64,000 nt of DNA from Microbacterium sp. TPD7012 (GTDB taxonomy: Bacteria > Actinomycetota > Actinomycetes > Actinomycetales > Microbacteriaceae): positions 496,685-560,684 of the forward strand of contig NZ_QDFV01000003.1 in assembly GCF_003075395.1 (NCBI RefSeq), read 5' to 3'. Each line of letters opens with the position of its first letter. Within the stretch, counting starts at the first letter, position 1. Of the stretch, positions 34,744 to 45,933 are shown piece after piece. The notes beneath the pieces were generated by a model. That model was given only the letters and a program-made list of their open reading frames with translations. It made no database searches and was not told where the DNA came from. The position numbers were made by a program, and so were the translations under genes.

Positions 34744-35535
34744 TCAGGCCGGAGGCTGCGTCGGGTCGGACGGCGGCGCAGGCGGAGCTGCCGGCGGCGC
34801 GGTCGGAGGTGCCGGCGGAGTGGCCGGAGGAGCTGCCGGCGGTGCCGGCGGCGTGGTGGGCTGCGCCGGAGGCACGGGGGCCCCGGTCGCCGGTGCGGCA
34901 GGAGCAGCGGGCGGCGCGTAGCCGGGCTGTGCCGGCGGCGCGTAGCCGGGCTGCGCGGGAGGCGCGTACCCCTGCGGAGCGGGAGGCGCGTAGCCCTGGG
35001 GGGCGGCGCCGTAGCCCTGCTGAGGTGCGGCGGCAGCCGGCTGGACGGGGATGCCGTCCCACACCGTGCGGTCTCCGAGGAAGCCGTTGCCCGCCCAGGA
35101 GGCCGGCTGGATGTTCGGGTTCCAGCGCGACTTGTCGAACGCGTTGATACCCAGCCAGACGATGCTCAGGAAGACGTAGAGCACGACCCAGACCGCATCC
35201 TTCTGCAGCTTGAGGCCGACGCGCCACGCGGCGATCACGGACAGCACGGCCAGCGCGATCGAGAAGACGAAGCCGATCCCGATCCAGCTGAGGAGCGCAG
35301 CGCCACCGATGCCGTAGAGCACGAGCCACGGGCTCAGGTCACCAAGCTTGAAGAAGATCATCGTGTTGTAGACGGGCACCCAGGCGCGCCACTTGCCCTG
35401 CACTCCGGCCTTCTCGAAGATCTTCATGTAGAAGAGAGAGCCCAGTACATAGCCGGCGATCGCGATCAGGAAGATCACGAAGGAATATGCGAGAAGCAGG
35501 CCGGCGTAGCCTGCTCCGTAGTCGTCGTAATCCAT
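34744..35535 (-). CDS. Membrane protein with Pro/Ala-rich repeats (DUF5684-like)
   Basis: The 263-residue protein has four or so membrane helices in residues about 10-140, with GKWRAWVPVYNTMIFFKLGD in a loop typical of small signal-peptidase-neighbour or DUF5684-type membrane proteins. From about 165 it is a low-complexity tail with repeated GYAPPA and Gln-Gly-Tyr units, then Pro/Ala-rich repeats. The function is unknown. The start is the ATG at 35535, or a GTG at 35544; neither has a strong ribosome site. The tail is probably cytoplasmic and disordered. Confidence 0.7.
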   Translation of the reverse strand: MDYDDYGAGYAGLLLAYSFVIFLIAIAGYVLGSLFYMKIFEKAGVQGKWRAWVPVYNTMIFFKLGDLSPWLVLYGIGGAALLSWIGIGFVFSIALAVLSVIAAWRVGLKLQKDAVWVVLYVFLSIVWLGINAFDKSRWNPNIQPASWAGNGFLGDRTVWDGIPVQPAAAAPQQGYGAAPQGYAPPAPQGYAPPAQPGYAPPAQPGYAPPAAPAAPATGAPVPPAQPTTPPAPPAAPPATPPAPPTAPPAAPPAPPSDPTQPPA

Positions 35536-35674
35536 GAGACTCACATTCTTTGGTCTCGGGAGACGGCTTTCGCCCCCCGCAAACGAAGCGACCGCCTCGC
35601 ATTGGACATGGTAGCGGTGCGCATGGGGGCGGGCAACGAACCACGCGGGGAGTTTCATCCCGCGTCACCTGGCG

Positions 35675-36421
35675 TCATTCGGCGACGACGAGCTCCAGGA
35701 CGCCGGCATCATCCGTGCCGCGGAGGACGACGTCGCTCTTCTCCGCCCAGCGGCGGAGGCCCCGCAGCGACGTGATGCGCGGTCGGTCCTCGGCCAGCGC
35801 ACGGACGAGGAGCCCCTTGGACTTCTTGTTGAAGTGGTTGAGCGCCCTGCCGTGCTCCGTCACGACGCGCACGTAGGAGGAGGGGACGGATGCCGGGACG
35901 GGCCCGAGAGCCACGTAGGCCTCGCTCCGCAGGTCGAGCACGAAGGCCGGAGCGGACTCCGCGATGGCAGACGATGTGGCATCCGCCCAGTGGCGCCGGA
36001 GGGCCGGGAGGCCGGGAACCGAGGTCCCTGCGGAGAGCCGGTACGTCGGCAGCGCATCCAGGGCCCCGATCGGTCCGAGCGGGGCGCTGTGGATCCACAC
36101 GTGCTCGCCGAGCCAACGTCGGGATGCCGTCGACAGGGTCGCGGCGTCGAGCGCGTCGAAGAGCACTCCCGTGTAGCGGTCGACCGCGGGCATGGTCGGC
36201 GCGGTGCGCAGCGTCCGATTGTGCTCCACGTCACCGGCCTGGCGGTCGCTGAGCTTCAACACCCGACGGGCGGCCTCCTCGTCGGCGGCGAGCTCGATCA
36301 GCGCGTCGAGCGCGGCGGATCGGTGCGCGTGGAGCTCTGGGAGCGCCAGCGACGAGAGAGCCAGCGGTGCGCCGTCGCCGCCCGGACGCTTGGTCTCCGA
36401 CGGTGGGAGCAGGATCTTCAT
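35675..36421 (-). CDS. yaaA: YaaA family peroxide-stress protein (DUF328)
   Basis: The 248-residue protein matches the YaaA family, which lowers free iron and protects DNA during peroxide stress in E. coli. Conserved parts are MKILLPPSETKRPGG at the start, RYTGVLFDALD, and the C-terminal HFNKKSKGLLVRALAE. The ATG at 36421 is preceded by GAGG. It follows the ATP synthase operon on the same strand by 89 bp and may be independently transcribed. Confidence 0.87.
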   Translation of the reverse strand: MKILLPPSETKRPGGDGAPLALSSLALPELHAHRSAALDALIELAADEEAARRVLKLSDRQAGDVEHNRTLRTAPTMPAVDRYTGVLFDALDAATLSTASRRWLGEHVWIHSAPLGPIGALDALPTYRLSAGTSVPGLPALRRHWADATSSAIAESAPAFVLDLRSEAYVALGPVPASVPSSYVRVVTEHGRALNHFNKKSKGLLVRALAEDRPRITSLRGLRRWAEKSDVVLRGTDDAGVLELVVAE

Positions 36422-36443
36422 GGGACCTCGGGGACAGACACGA

Positions 36444-36492
36444 CCGCCCCGGATCGCCGACAGCTCGAAGAGCGCGGGACGGTCCGGGGCGG
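36444..36492 (-). terminator. Inverted repeat after the atp operon, possible terminator
   Basis: CCGCCCCGGA (36444-36453) and TCCGGGGCGG (36483-36492) can pair over a 29-nt loop. It lies between atpC and yaaA. There is no T-run, so termination here is only a possibility. Confidence 0.4.
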
Positions 36493-36510
36493 ACGGGTGG
36501 AACAGGACTG

Positions 36511-36771
36511 CTAGGCGATGAGAGCCGCGTTGCCGGCGACGATGGTCAGGGTGTCGCCCTCCATGGAGAGGAACCCGTCCTGCGCGTTGGCCAGCACCTT
36601 GGTGCCGTCGGTCTGGGTGATCCGGACCTGGCCCTCGGCGAGGATGGCCAGCACCGGCTCGTGGCCGGTCATGAAGCCGATCTCGCCCTCGACGGTCTTG
36701 GCGACCACGAGGCTCGCCTCTCCCGTCCAGACCTCCGCGTCCGCGGAGACGAGGCTGACGTGCAGAGCCAT
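36511..36771 (-). CDS. atpC: ATP synthase epsilon subunit, short form
   Basis: The 86-residue protein has the N-terminal beta-sandwich of epsilon (LHVSLVSADAEVWTGEASLV, then GEIGFMTGHEPVLAIL and DTLTIVAGNAALIA). The C-terminal two-helix domain of about 45-50 residues, which in E. coli and Bacillus can extend into the enzyme and inhibit ATP hydrolysis, is absent; the frame ends just after the sandwich. The start at 36771 is 3 bp inside the end of atpD (overlap). It is the last gene of the operon. Confidence 0.93.
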   Translation of the reverse strand: MALHVSLVSADAEVWTGEASLVVAKTVEGEIGFMTGHEPVLAILAEGQVRITQTDGTKVLANAQDGFLSMEGDTLTIVAGNAALIA

Positions 36772-36773
36772 GG

Positions 36774-38249
<1,476 letters not shown>

Positions 38250-39149
38250 CTATTTGCTCGACGAGAGCGCGTCGGCGCCGCCGACGATCTCTGCGATCTG
38301 CTGCGTGATCTCCGCCTGACGCGCGTTGTTGCGCAGGCGGGTGTAGTCGGTGATGAGCTTGTCGGCGTTGTCGCTGGCGGACTTCATCGCCTTCTGCGTC
38401 GCGGCCTGCTTGGCGGCCGACGACTGCAGGAGTGCGTTGAAGACGCGGCTCTGGATGTACACCGGCAGGATCGCGTCCAGCACGGTCTCGGCATCCGGCT
38501 CGAACTCGTACAGCGGGTAGACGGTGTTCCCGGCCTCCGACTCGTCTGCTTCCGAGATCTCCAGCGGAAGCAGGCGCACGGACTCCGGCGACTGCGTCAT
38601 CATGCTGACGAAACGGTTGTACACGAGGTGGATCTCGTCGACGCCGCCCTCGTCCGCACCGCGGGAGAAGTCCTCGAGCAGCTGCTGCGAGATCTCCTCC
38701 GCCGTGCGGAACGACGGGGTGTCGGTGTCGCCGGTCCACTCCGCGGCCGCCGCGATGCGACGGAACTGGAAGTAGCCGACGGCCTTGCGACCGACGAGGT
38801 AGAACACCGGCTCCTTGCCCTGCTCGCGCAGGAGCTCCGCCACCTCGAGACCCTCACGGAGGATCTGCGAGTTGAAGGCTCCCGCGAGACCGCGGTCCGA
38901 AGAGAAGATCACGACCGCGGAGCGGCGGATCGTCTCGGGCTCACGGGTGAGCGGGTGGTCGACGTTCGAGTGCGTCGCGACGGCGGACACGGCCCTCGTC
39001 ACGGCCCGCGCGAAGGGACTGGACGCCTTGACGCGTGCCATCGCCTTCTGGATGCGCGAAGCCGCGATGAGTTCCATCGCCTTCGTGATCTTCTTGGTCG
39101 TCTGAGCAGAAGAGATCTTCTGCTTGTAGACCCTGAGTTGAGCGCCCAT
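38250..39149 (-). CDS. atpG: ATP synthase gamma subunit
   Basis: The 299-residue shaft of F1 is recognised by the two long helices that form the coiled coil: [20 protein letters not shown] at the N-terminus and the C-terminal [33 protein letters not shown] is the family signature. The ATG at 39149 is 20 bp after atpA. Confidence 0.97.
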   Translation of the reverse strand: MGAQLRVYKQKISSAQTTKKITKAMELIAASRIQKAMARVKASSPFARAVTRAVSAVATHSNVDHPLTREPETIRRSAVVIFSSDRGLAGAFNSQILREGLEVAELLREQGKEPVFYLVGRKAVGYFQFRRIAAAAEWTGDTDTPSFRTAEEISQQLLEDFSRGADEGGVDEIHLVYNRFVSMMTQSPESVRLLPLEISEADESEAGNTVYPLYEFEPDAETVLDAILPVYIQSRVFNALLQSSAAKQAATQKAMKSASDNADKLITDYTRLRNNARQAEITQQIAEIVGGADALSSSK

Positions 39150-39169
39150 GAAATCAGTACCTCACGCGG

Positions 39170-40810
39170 TTACGCGCGACGACCCTTGACGATCTTCTCC
39201 TGGTTGACGTCGTCCGCCTCGGCCGCCGCATGCTCCTCGTGACCGGGAGCGCCGATGGCGTGTCCCTTGCCACCCTGGAACTCCAGGACGAAGGCATCCG
39301 TGTGCTTCTCGAGCTCTGCGACCGTGTCGTCGTCGAGGACGTTGGTCTCGCGCAGGGTCTCGAGGACCTTGGTGTTGCGACGCAGGTAGTCCAGGAGCTC
39401 GCGCTCGAAGCGGAGGACGTCGGAGACCTCGATCGTGTCGAGCTTGCCCTTCGTTCCGGCCCAGATCGAGACGACCTGCTCCTCGACGGGGTACGGCGAG
39501 TACTGCGGCTGCTTGAGCAGCTCGGTCAGACGCGCACCGCGGGACAGCTGACGACGCGAAGCCGCGTCGAGGTCGGACGCGAACATCGCGAAGGCCTCGA
39601 GCGAGCGGTACTGCGCCAGCTCCAGCTTCAGCGTTCCGGAGACCTTCTTGATCGACTTGACCTGCGCGTCGCCACCGACTCGCGAGACCGAGATACCCAC
39701 GTCGACCGCGGGACGCTGGTTGGCGTTGAAGAGGTCGGACTGCAGGAAGATCTGGCCGTCGGTGATCGAGATCACGTTGGTCGGGATGTACGCCGAGACG
39801 TCGTTCGCCTTGGTCTCGATGATCGGGAGACCCGTCATCGATCCGGCGCCGAGCTCGTCGGACAGCTTCGCGCAACGCTCCAGCAGACGGGAGTGCAGGT
39901 AGAAGACGTCACCCGGGTAGGCCTCGCGGCCCGGCGGGCGACGCAGGAGGAGCGAGACGGCACGGTAGGCCTCGGCCTGCTTCGACAGGTCGTCGAAGAT
40001 GATGAGGACGTGCTTGCCGCCGTACATCCAGTGCTGGCCGATCGCGGAACCCGTGTAGGGGGCGAGGTACTTGAAGCCGGCGGGGTCGGATGCCGGAGCC
40101 GCCACGATCGTGGTGTACTCCAGGGCGCCGGCCTCTTCGAGCGCGCCCTTCACCGAGGCGATGGTCGAGCCCTTCTGGCCGATGGCGACGTAGATGCAGC
40201 GGACCTGCTTGTTGACGTCGCCCGACTCCCAGTTGGCCTTCTGGTTGATGATCGTGTCGATCGCGATGGCCGTCTTGCCGGTCTGGCGGTCGCCGATGAT
40301 CAGCTGGCGCTGACCGCGGCCGACGGGGATCATCGCGTCGATGGCCTTGATGCCGGTCTGCATCGGCTCGTGGACCGACTTGCGCTGCATGACGCCGGGC
40401 GCCTGCAGCTCGAGCTCGCGGACCGCTTCGGTGGCGACCGGGCCGAGGCCGTCGATCGGGTTGCCGAGCGGGTCGACCACGCGGCCGAGGTAGCCGTCGC
40501 CGACGGGGACCGAGAGGACCTCTCCGGTGCGGGTGACCTCCTGGCCGGCCTCGACGCCGGTGAACTCACCGAGGACGACGACACCGATCTGGTGCTCGTC
40601 CAGGTTGAGCGCGAGACCCTTGGTGCCGTCTGCGAAGGTCACGAGCTCGTTGGCCATGACGCCGGGCAGGCCCTCGACGTGCGCGATTCCATCCGCGGCG
40701 TCGATGACGGTGCCGACCTCGGTCGCCGCGGCCCCGGTGGGCTCGTAGGCGGCGGCGAAGTCCTTCAGCGCGTCACGGATGACGTCGGGGCTGATCGATA
40801 GTTCTGCCAT
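39170..40810 (-). CDS. atpA: ATP synthase alpha subunit
   Basis: The 546-residue noncatalytic nucleotide-binding subunit has GDRQTGKT (173-180), the arginine-finger region SISRVGG, and QTLEY-type ends. The C-terminus has an extra acidic/His tail ([15 protein letters not shown]) of about 25 residues beyond the E. coli protein. Such extensions occur in actinobacteria and in mycobacteria influence ATP hydrolysis. Confidence 0.98.
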   Translation of the reverse strand: MAELSISPDVIRDALKDFAAAYEPTGAAATEVGTVIDAADGIAHVEGLPGVMANELVTFADGTKGLALNLDEHQIGVVVLGEFTGVEAGQEVTRTGEVLSVPVGDGYLGRVVDPLGNPIDGLGPVATEAVRELELQAPGVMQRKSVHEPMQTGIKAIDAMIPVGRGQRQLIIGDRQTGKTAIAIDTIINQKANWESGDVNKQVRCIYVAIGQKGSTIASVKGALEEAGALEYTTIVAAPASDPAGFKYLAPYTGSAIGQHWMYGGKHVLIIFDDLSKQAEAYRAVSLLLRRPPGREAYPGDVFYLHSRLLERCAKLSDELGAGSMTGLPIIETKANDVSAYIPTNVISITDGQIFLQSDLFNANQRPAVDVGISVSRVGGDAQVKSIKKVSGTLKLELAQYRSLEAFAMFASDLDAASRRQLSRGARLTELLKQPQYSPYPVEEQVVSIWAGTKGKLDTIEVSDVLRFERELLDYLRRNTKVLETLRETNVLDDDTVAELEKHTDAFVLEFQGGKGHAIGAPGHEEHAAAEADDVNQEKIVKGRRA

Positions 40811-40857
40811 TGTCTTCCCTTTGTATCTGGGTGCGCGGTTCCCCGCGCGAAGTCGTG

Positions 40858-41648
40858 TTAGCCCGCGAGCTTCTGGCGAAGGTCTGCGAGTCGAGCGGAG
40901 ATGCTGCCGTCGATGACGTCATCGGCGATCTGCACGCGCAGGCCTCCGACGACGGCAGGGTCGATGACGACGTTGAGCGAGACCGTGCCGTCGTAGCGGC
41001 GCGAGAGCGCGTCGCTGAGACGGGTGCGCTGCGCCTCGCTGAGCTCGGACGCACTGTGGACCGTCGCCACGACTCGACCGTGCTGGCTCGAGACGATGCG
41101 CGTGGCGCGGCTGAGCAGCTGGCGCACACGCCGCTCGCGCGGCTGGCGCACGAGCGAGGAGACGATCAGCGTGGCGGGAGCGCTGTAGCCGCCGTCGGCG
41201 AGCAGTCGCTCCACGAGAGCGCCCTTGGCTTCCTCTCCCCCGAGGCGGCTGCCCAGGGCGAGCTCGAGCTCGGCGTTGGCGGCGATCACGCGGGAGAACC
41301 CGAAGATCTCCCCCTCGAGATCGGCGCCCGGCTCCGCGATCGACGCGGCGCGGATCGCGAGCTCCTCGATGCCGTCCACCAGCTCGGAGGCGTTCGACCA
41401 GCGCTCGGCGACGACGGTCTTCAGGACGCTCTGCGCGTCTGCGGAGAATCCGCCGAAGACCGCCGTGACGACGTTCTGTCGCGCCTCGGCCGGAGCCGAG
41501 GGATCAGCGAGCGCGCCGCTCAGCTGGGACGACTCGCTCACGGCACGCCCGGCAGCGAAGAGCTCCCGTGCGGTGTCGAGAGTGACGCCCTTCGCTGCGG
41601 CAAGCGTCTCGATGGATGCCGCGAGTGCCTGAGTGGTCGCGCTGCCCA

Positions 41649-41649
<1 letters not shown>
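40858..41649 (-). CDS. atpH: ATP synthase delta subunit (long form)
   Basis: The 263-residue delta subunit holds the peripheral stalk to F1. The C-terminal part has [22 protein letters not shown] and [18 protein letters not shown], the family ending. It is longer than the 177-residue E. coli protein because of an extended N-terminal helical region; it is not fused to subunit b as in mycobacteria. Its ATG shares one base with the stop codon of atpF (TAATG). Confidence 0.93.
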
Positions 41650-42527
<878 letters not shown>

Positions 42528-43334
42528 TCAGTGCTCTTCTGCGACCGCGAGCTGGATGTAGACCGCGGTGAGGACGGTGAAGACGTAGGCCTGCAGGACG
42601 GCGACCAGGATCTCGAAGAGAGTGAAGGCGCCGCCGAAGGCGAGGGTTCCGACACCGAGAGCGGCCCAGCCGCCACCTGCGGTGAAGAAGAAGAACTGCG
42701 TCGCTGCGAAGCAGAGGACCAGGATCATGTGGCCGACGACCATGTTCATCAGCAGTCGCAGGGTGAGCGTCACCGGGCGGATGATGAAGGTCGAGAGCAG
42801 CTCGATCGGGGTCACGATGATGTACACCGGCCACGGGACGCCGGCCGGGAACAGCGCGTTCTTGAAGAACTTGCCCGGGCTCTTCTTGATGCCCGCGTAG
42901 ATGAACGTCACGTAGCTGACGAGCGCGAGGACCAGTGGCACGGCGATGATGCTGGTTCCGGCGATGTTCAGGAACGGGATGATGCCCGTGATGTTCATGA
43001 ACAGCACCATGAAGAAGATCGCGGTGAGGATCGGCAGGAAGCGGTCGCCGTCCTTGCGTCCGAGCAGGTCGTGCGCGATGTTGCCGCGGACGAGTCCGAG
43101 GCCCATCTCGACGAGGCTCTGGAAGCGGCCGGGCACCACCGTCATGCGACGCGTGCCGAGCCAGAGGATGAGGACCACCGCGATGACCGAGAGCAGCTGC
43201 ACCAGGTGGATGCGGTGCACCGGGATGCCCGCGACCTCGAACAGGATCTCCGGGAAGAACTCATCGATGGACGGGCCGTGGAACTCGCCGTCAGTGGCAA
43301 GTCGAGGGATCAGGGTCGCAGCAAGATTAAACAG
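42528..43334 (-). CDS. atpB: ATP synthase a subunit, apparent CTG start
   Basis: The 268-residue proton channel of Fo has the essential Arg in LTLRLLMNMVVGH and six or so helices. The conserved N-terminal stretch DGEFHGPSIDEFFPEILFE lies upstream of the first possible ATG or GTG (GTG at 43220), so that start would remove about 38 residues. The frame is open to a stop at 43362-43364 and contains no ATG, GTG or TTG above 43220. A CTG at 43334 has GGAG exactly 6 nt upstream and gives a product beginning with (M)FNLAATLIPRLATDGEF, so it is taken as the start. The family is certain, the start less so. Confidence 0.88.
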   Translation of the reverse strand: MFNLAATLIPRLATDGEFHGPSIDEFFPEILFEVAGIPVHRIHLVQLLSVIAVVLILWLGTRRMTVVPGRFQSLVEMGLGLVRGNIAHDLLGRKDGDRFLPILTAIFFMVLFMNITGIIPFLNIAGTSIIAVPLVLALVSYVTFIYAGIKKSPGKFFKNALFPAGVPWPVYIIVTPIELLSTFIIRPVTLTLRLLMNMVVGHMILVLCFAATQFFFFTAGGGWAALGVGTLAFGGAFTLFEILVAVLQAYVFTVLTAVYIQLAVAEEH

Positions 43335-43456
43335 CGCGGGCTCCAGCTTCGGGGCACCGGTCTAAACCGGGGCGACGATGGTCGGTGTGCAATCAGCGCA
43401 AGCGCTCGCGGGCGAGCGGCGGGCACTCCTCAACACTATCAGAATCTGAGGATGCC

Positions 43457-43975
43457 CTAAGACCGGGGGCCGACCTCGGACGATCCCTCTTCGGGCCGAT
43501 TCGCCGACCCGGGCGCGACGTCCTCCGGCACCTCGGTCGGCAGCGTCGTGTCGCTGACGTTCGGCAGCCGCATGCGCGTGAGCACGATGACGTCGATCAC
43601 GAGCGACATGATCACTCCCGCGACGATCGAGAGGAAGAACACCATCGGGTGCAGCCACGGCTGACCGGCCAGCAGGATCATCACCACGACGAAGACGCCG
43701 AGCTTGAGCAGCCAGCCGCCGAGCACGATGGCGAAGAAGAACTGCACGTAGAGGGGGTCGCCGTACCAGCGGTTGGCGACGAGGATGCTGATGCCCGTGA
43801 TGGCGAGGAACAGGGCGGAGAGGAGCACGCCGAGAAGGCCGCTCACGAGCCCCTCCCCCTGGGCGACGAGGAATCCGACACCGCCGGCGACGATCGCGAG
43901 CACCGCGGTCGCCACCGCCGACCAGATGAGGGTTCGACGCAGGATCGGGGTGCTGGATACGGGGCTGGGGCTCAT
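43457..43975 (-). CDS. AtpI-like membrane protein upstream of the ATP synthase genes
   Basis: The 172-residue protein has four hydrophobic helices (about 17-38, 45-66, 78-100 and 110-130) and a polar, acidic C-terminal tail. Its place just before atpB, as with atpI in other bacteria, suggests a helper of c-ring assembly or ion supply, but sequence resemblance to AtpI is weak. The ATG at 43975 has GGAG 5 nt upstream and shares its A with the stop codon of the transferase gene (TGATG), so the two are translationally coupled. Confidence 0.75.
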   Translation of the reverse strand: MSPSPVSSTPILRRTLIWSAVATAVLAIVAGGVGFLVAQGEGLVSGLLGVLLSALFLAITGISILVANRWYGDPLYVQFFFAIVLGGWLLKLGVFVVVMILLAGQPWLHPMVFFLSIVAGVIMSLVIDVIVLTRMRLPNVSDTTLPTEVPEDVAPGSANRPEEGSSEVGPRS

Positions 43976-45144
43976 CAGGACTCCACGGGTGTCGGATCGG
44001 GTGCAACCCCCGCCGGGCGCTTCCTGCGGCGGGTAGGACTCAGGGTGATGACGAGGCAGGCCGCGATGCCCACGATGCCGAAGCCGACGCCGGGCAGGTA
44101 CTGGCCGGGCCAGTCCTCCCTCGCGCCGACGTACATGAGCAGGACGGCGAGCGAGATGACCGCCGTCCATGCGTAGAAGATGAGGACCGCGTCCCGGTCG
44201 CGATGTCCGAGGTCGAGCATCCGGTGGTGCAGGTGCTTGCGGTCTGGCGAGAACGGCGACTTGCCGGCGTTCATGCGGCGGAGCACCGCCAGACCGAAGT
44301 CGAGGAGCGGCAGGAGGACGACCAGGAGCGGCAGCAGGATCGGGATGAACGCACCGAGCAGCTGCGAGCGGCCGAGGCGCTCCGGGTCGAGGGCCGAGGG
44401 ATCCATCTGCCCTGTGAGCGCGATCGCGGACGTCGACATCAGCAGCCCGAGCACCAGTGCGCCGGAGTCGCCCATGAACAGCTTCGCCGGGCTCCAGTTG
44501 AGCGGGAGGAAGCCCAGGCACGCGCCGATGAGCACGGCGGCGATGAACGTCGAGAGGTTGAAGTAGCTGGAGGCACCGGAGTCGCGCGTGAAGATGTACG
44601 AGTACGCGAAGAAGACGCCGTTGGAGATGAGGCACACGCCCGCGACGAGACCGTCGAGGCCGTCGATGAAGTTGACGGCGTTCATGACGATCACGATCGC
44701 GAACATCGTCATCGTGATGCTGACCCAGCTCGAGAAGACGATGAGGTCGCCGAACGGGAGCGACAGGATCTGCAGGCCGCCGCCGACCGTGATGATCCCG
44801 GCGGCGAGGAACTGCGCGCCCAGCTTGATCATCCAGTCCAGGTCCCAGAGGTCGTCGACCACGCCGATGACGGCGATCAGGAAGGAGGCGCCGAGGATCG
44901 ACCACATGGTCGTCGGCGGGATCCAGATGCTCTGGAAGAAGGGGTTGGCCGCCGAGAACGCGAAGGCGGCGGCGATGCCGAGGAAGATGGCGACGCCGCC
45001 GAGACGCGGGGTGGGCGTCGTGTGCACGTCACGATCGCGGATGCCGGGATAGAGCTTGAAGCGCAGGCTCAGCCGCCAGACCGCCCAGGTCAGCCCGAAG
45101 GTTATGACGGCGGTGATGACGATCGTGAAGAGGTACTGCTTCAC
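43975..45144 (-). CDS. WecA/TagO-type undecaprenyl-phosphate sugar-1-phosphate transferase
   Basis: The 389-residue polytopic enzyme starts a lipid-linked glycan by adding a sugar phosphate, usually GlcNAc-1-P, to undecaprenyl phosphate. Motifs of the MraY/WecA family are present: GVVDDLWDLDWMIKLGAQ, NAVNFIDGLDGLVAG, FMGDSGAL and PDRKHLHHRML with the conserved histidines. About ten or eleven membrane helices are visible. It could prime teichoic acid-like or arabinogalactan-like polymers. It overlaps the upstream tsaC gene by 4 bp (ATGA). Confidence 0.9.
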   Translation of the reverse strand: MKQYLFTIVITAVITFGLTWAVWRLSLRFKLYPGIRDRDVHTTPTPRLGGVAIFLGIAAAFAFSAANPFFQSIWIPPTTMWSILGASFLIAVIGVVDDLWDLDWMIKLGAQFLAAGIITVGGGLQILSLPFGDLIVFSSWVSITMTMFAIVIVMNAVNFIDGLDGLVAGVCLISNGVFFAYSYIFTRDSGASSYFNLSTFIAAVLIGACLGFLPLNWSPAKLFMGDSGALVLGLLMSTSAIALTGQMDPSALDPERLGRSQLLGAFIPILLPLLVVLLPLLDFGLAVLRRMNAGKSPFSPDRKHLHHRMLDLGHRDRDAVLIFYAWTAVISLAVLLMYVGAREDWPGQYLPGVGFGIVGIAACLVITLSPTRRRKRPAGVAPDPTPVES

Positions 45145-45881
45145 GGGTTCCCGTCCTGCTCCTCCGTGTGCTCCTCGTGCGGGTGGTCCTCGTGCGACTC
45201 CTGCGCGCCGTCGGACTCGAGCAGATCGCCGAGCACCTCGGCCAGCTGCTCCCGCGTGACGACGCCGTGGCGGAGGATGCGCACGACCCCCGGCTCATCG
45301 TCCCCGCGCCGGACGAGCGAGGTCGCGTCGACGATCGTCGAGGCGATGCCGTTCTTGCTCATGCCGTCGGCGAGGTACACCGCGACGCTGTCGCCCAGCA
45401 TCTTCTCCGCGTCGAGAGCCGAGATCGCGGCATCCTCGCCCGTGAGGTTCGCGCTGGAGACGGCGAGCGGGCCGGTCTCGGCGAGCAGCTCGAGCGCCAC
45501 GTGGCCCTCCGGCATGCGCACGGCGACGGTCCCGAGGGTCTCCCCGAGGTCCCAGACCAGAGACGGCTGCGCCGGGAGCACGATCGTGAGACCGCCGGGC
45601 CAGAACGCGTCGACGAGACGCTGCACGGGCTCCGGCACCGACTCGGCCAGTGCCGCGAGGGTGTCCTTCGAGCCGATCAGCACGGGCGGCGGCTGGTTGC
45701 GACCGCGACCCTTGGCGTCGAGAAGACGCTGCACGGCGGTCGGTGAGAAGGCGTCGGCGGCGACGCCGTACACGGTGTCTGTGGGCATGACGATGAGTTC
45801 GCCGCGGCCGATCGCCTGGCGTGCGTTGCGCATTCCGGCGAGCAGCTGCGCCTCGTCGCGGCAGTCGAAGATGGTTGACAT
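45141..45881 (-). CDS. L-threonylcarbamoyladenylate synthase (Sua5/YciO/YrdC)
   Basis: The 246-residue protein makes threonylcarbamoyl-AMP for the t6A modification of tRNAs. YrdC features are GELIVMPTDTVYGVAADAFS, KGRGRNQPPPVLIGS, DAFWPGGLTIVLPA and PLAVSSANLTGE. The tail is acidic and His-rich (HEDHPHEEHTEEQ), a poorly conserved end. The ATG at 45881 lies 9 nt after TAGAAT (45896-45891). It starts the tsaC-transferase-atp series. Confidence 0.93.
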   Translation of the reverse strand: MSTIFDCRDEAQLLAGMRNARQAIGRGELIVMPTDTVYGVAADAFSPTAVQRLLDAKGRGRNQPPPVLIGSKDTLAALAESVPEPVQRLVDAFWPGGLTIVLPAQPSLVWDLGETLGTVAVRMPEGHVALELLAETGPLAVSSANLTGEDAAISALDAEKMLGDSVAVYLADGMSKNGIASTIVDATSLVRRGDDEPGVVRILRHGVVTREQLAEVLGDLLESDGAQESHEDHPHEEHTEEQDGNP

Positions 45882-45890
45882 GACGGTTCG

Positions 45891-45896
45891 ATTCTA
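45891..45896 (-). promoter_or_regulatory. -10 box TAGAAT upstream of tsaC/sua5 and the atp series
   Basis: TAGAAT on the minus strand, 9 nt before the ATG, would give a leader of only 2-3 nt. It could start a transcript running into the atp operon. Confidence 0.45.
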
Positions 45897-45933
45897 TGCG
45901 GGACGGATGCGGCGGAAGCTCGACGTGTGCTGA

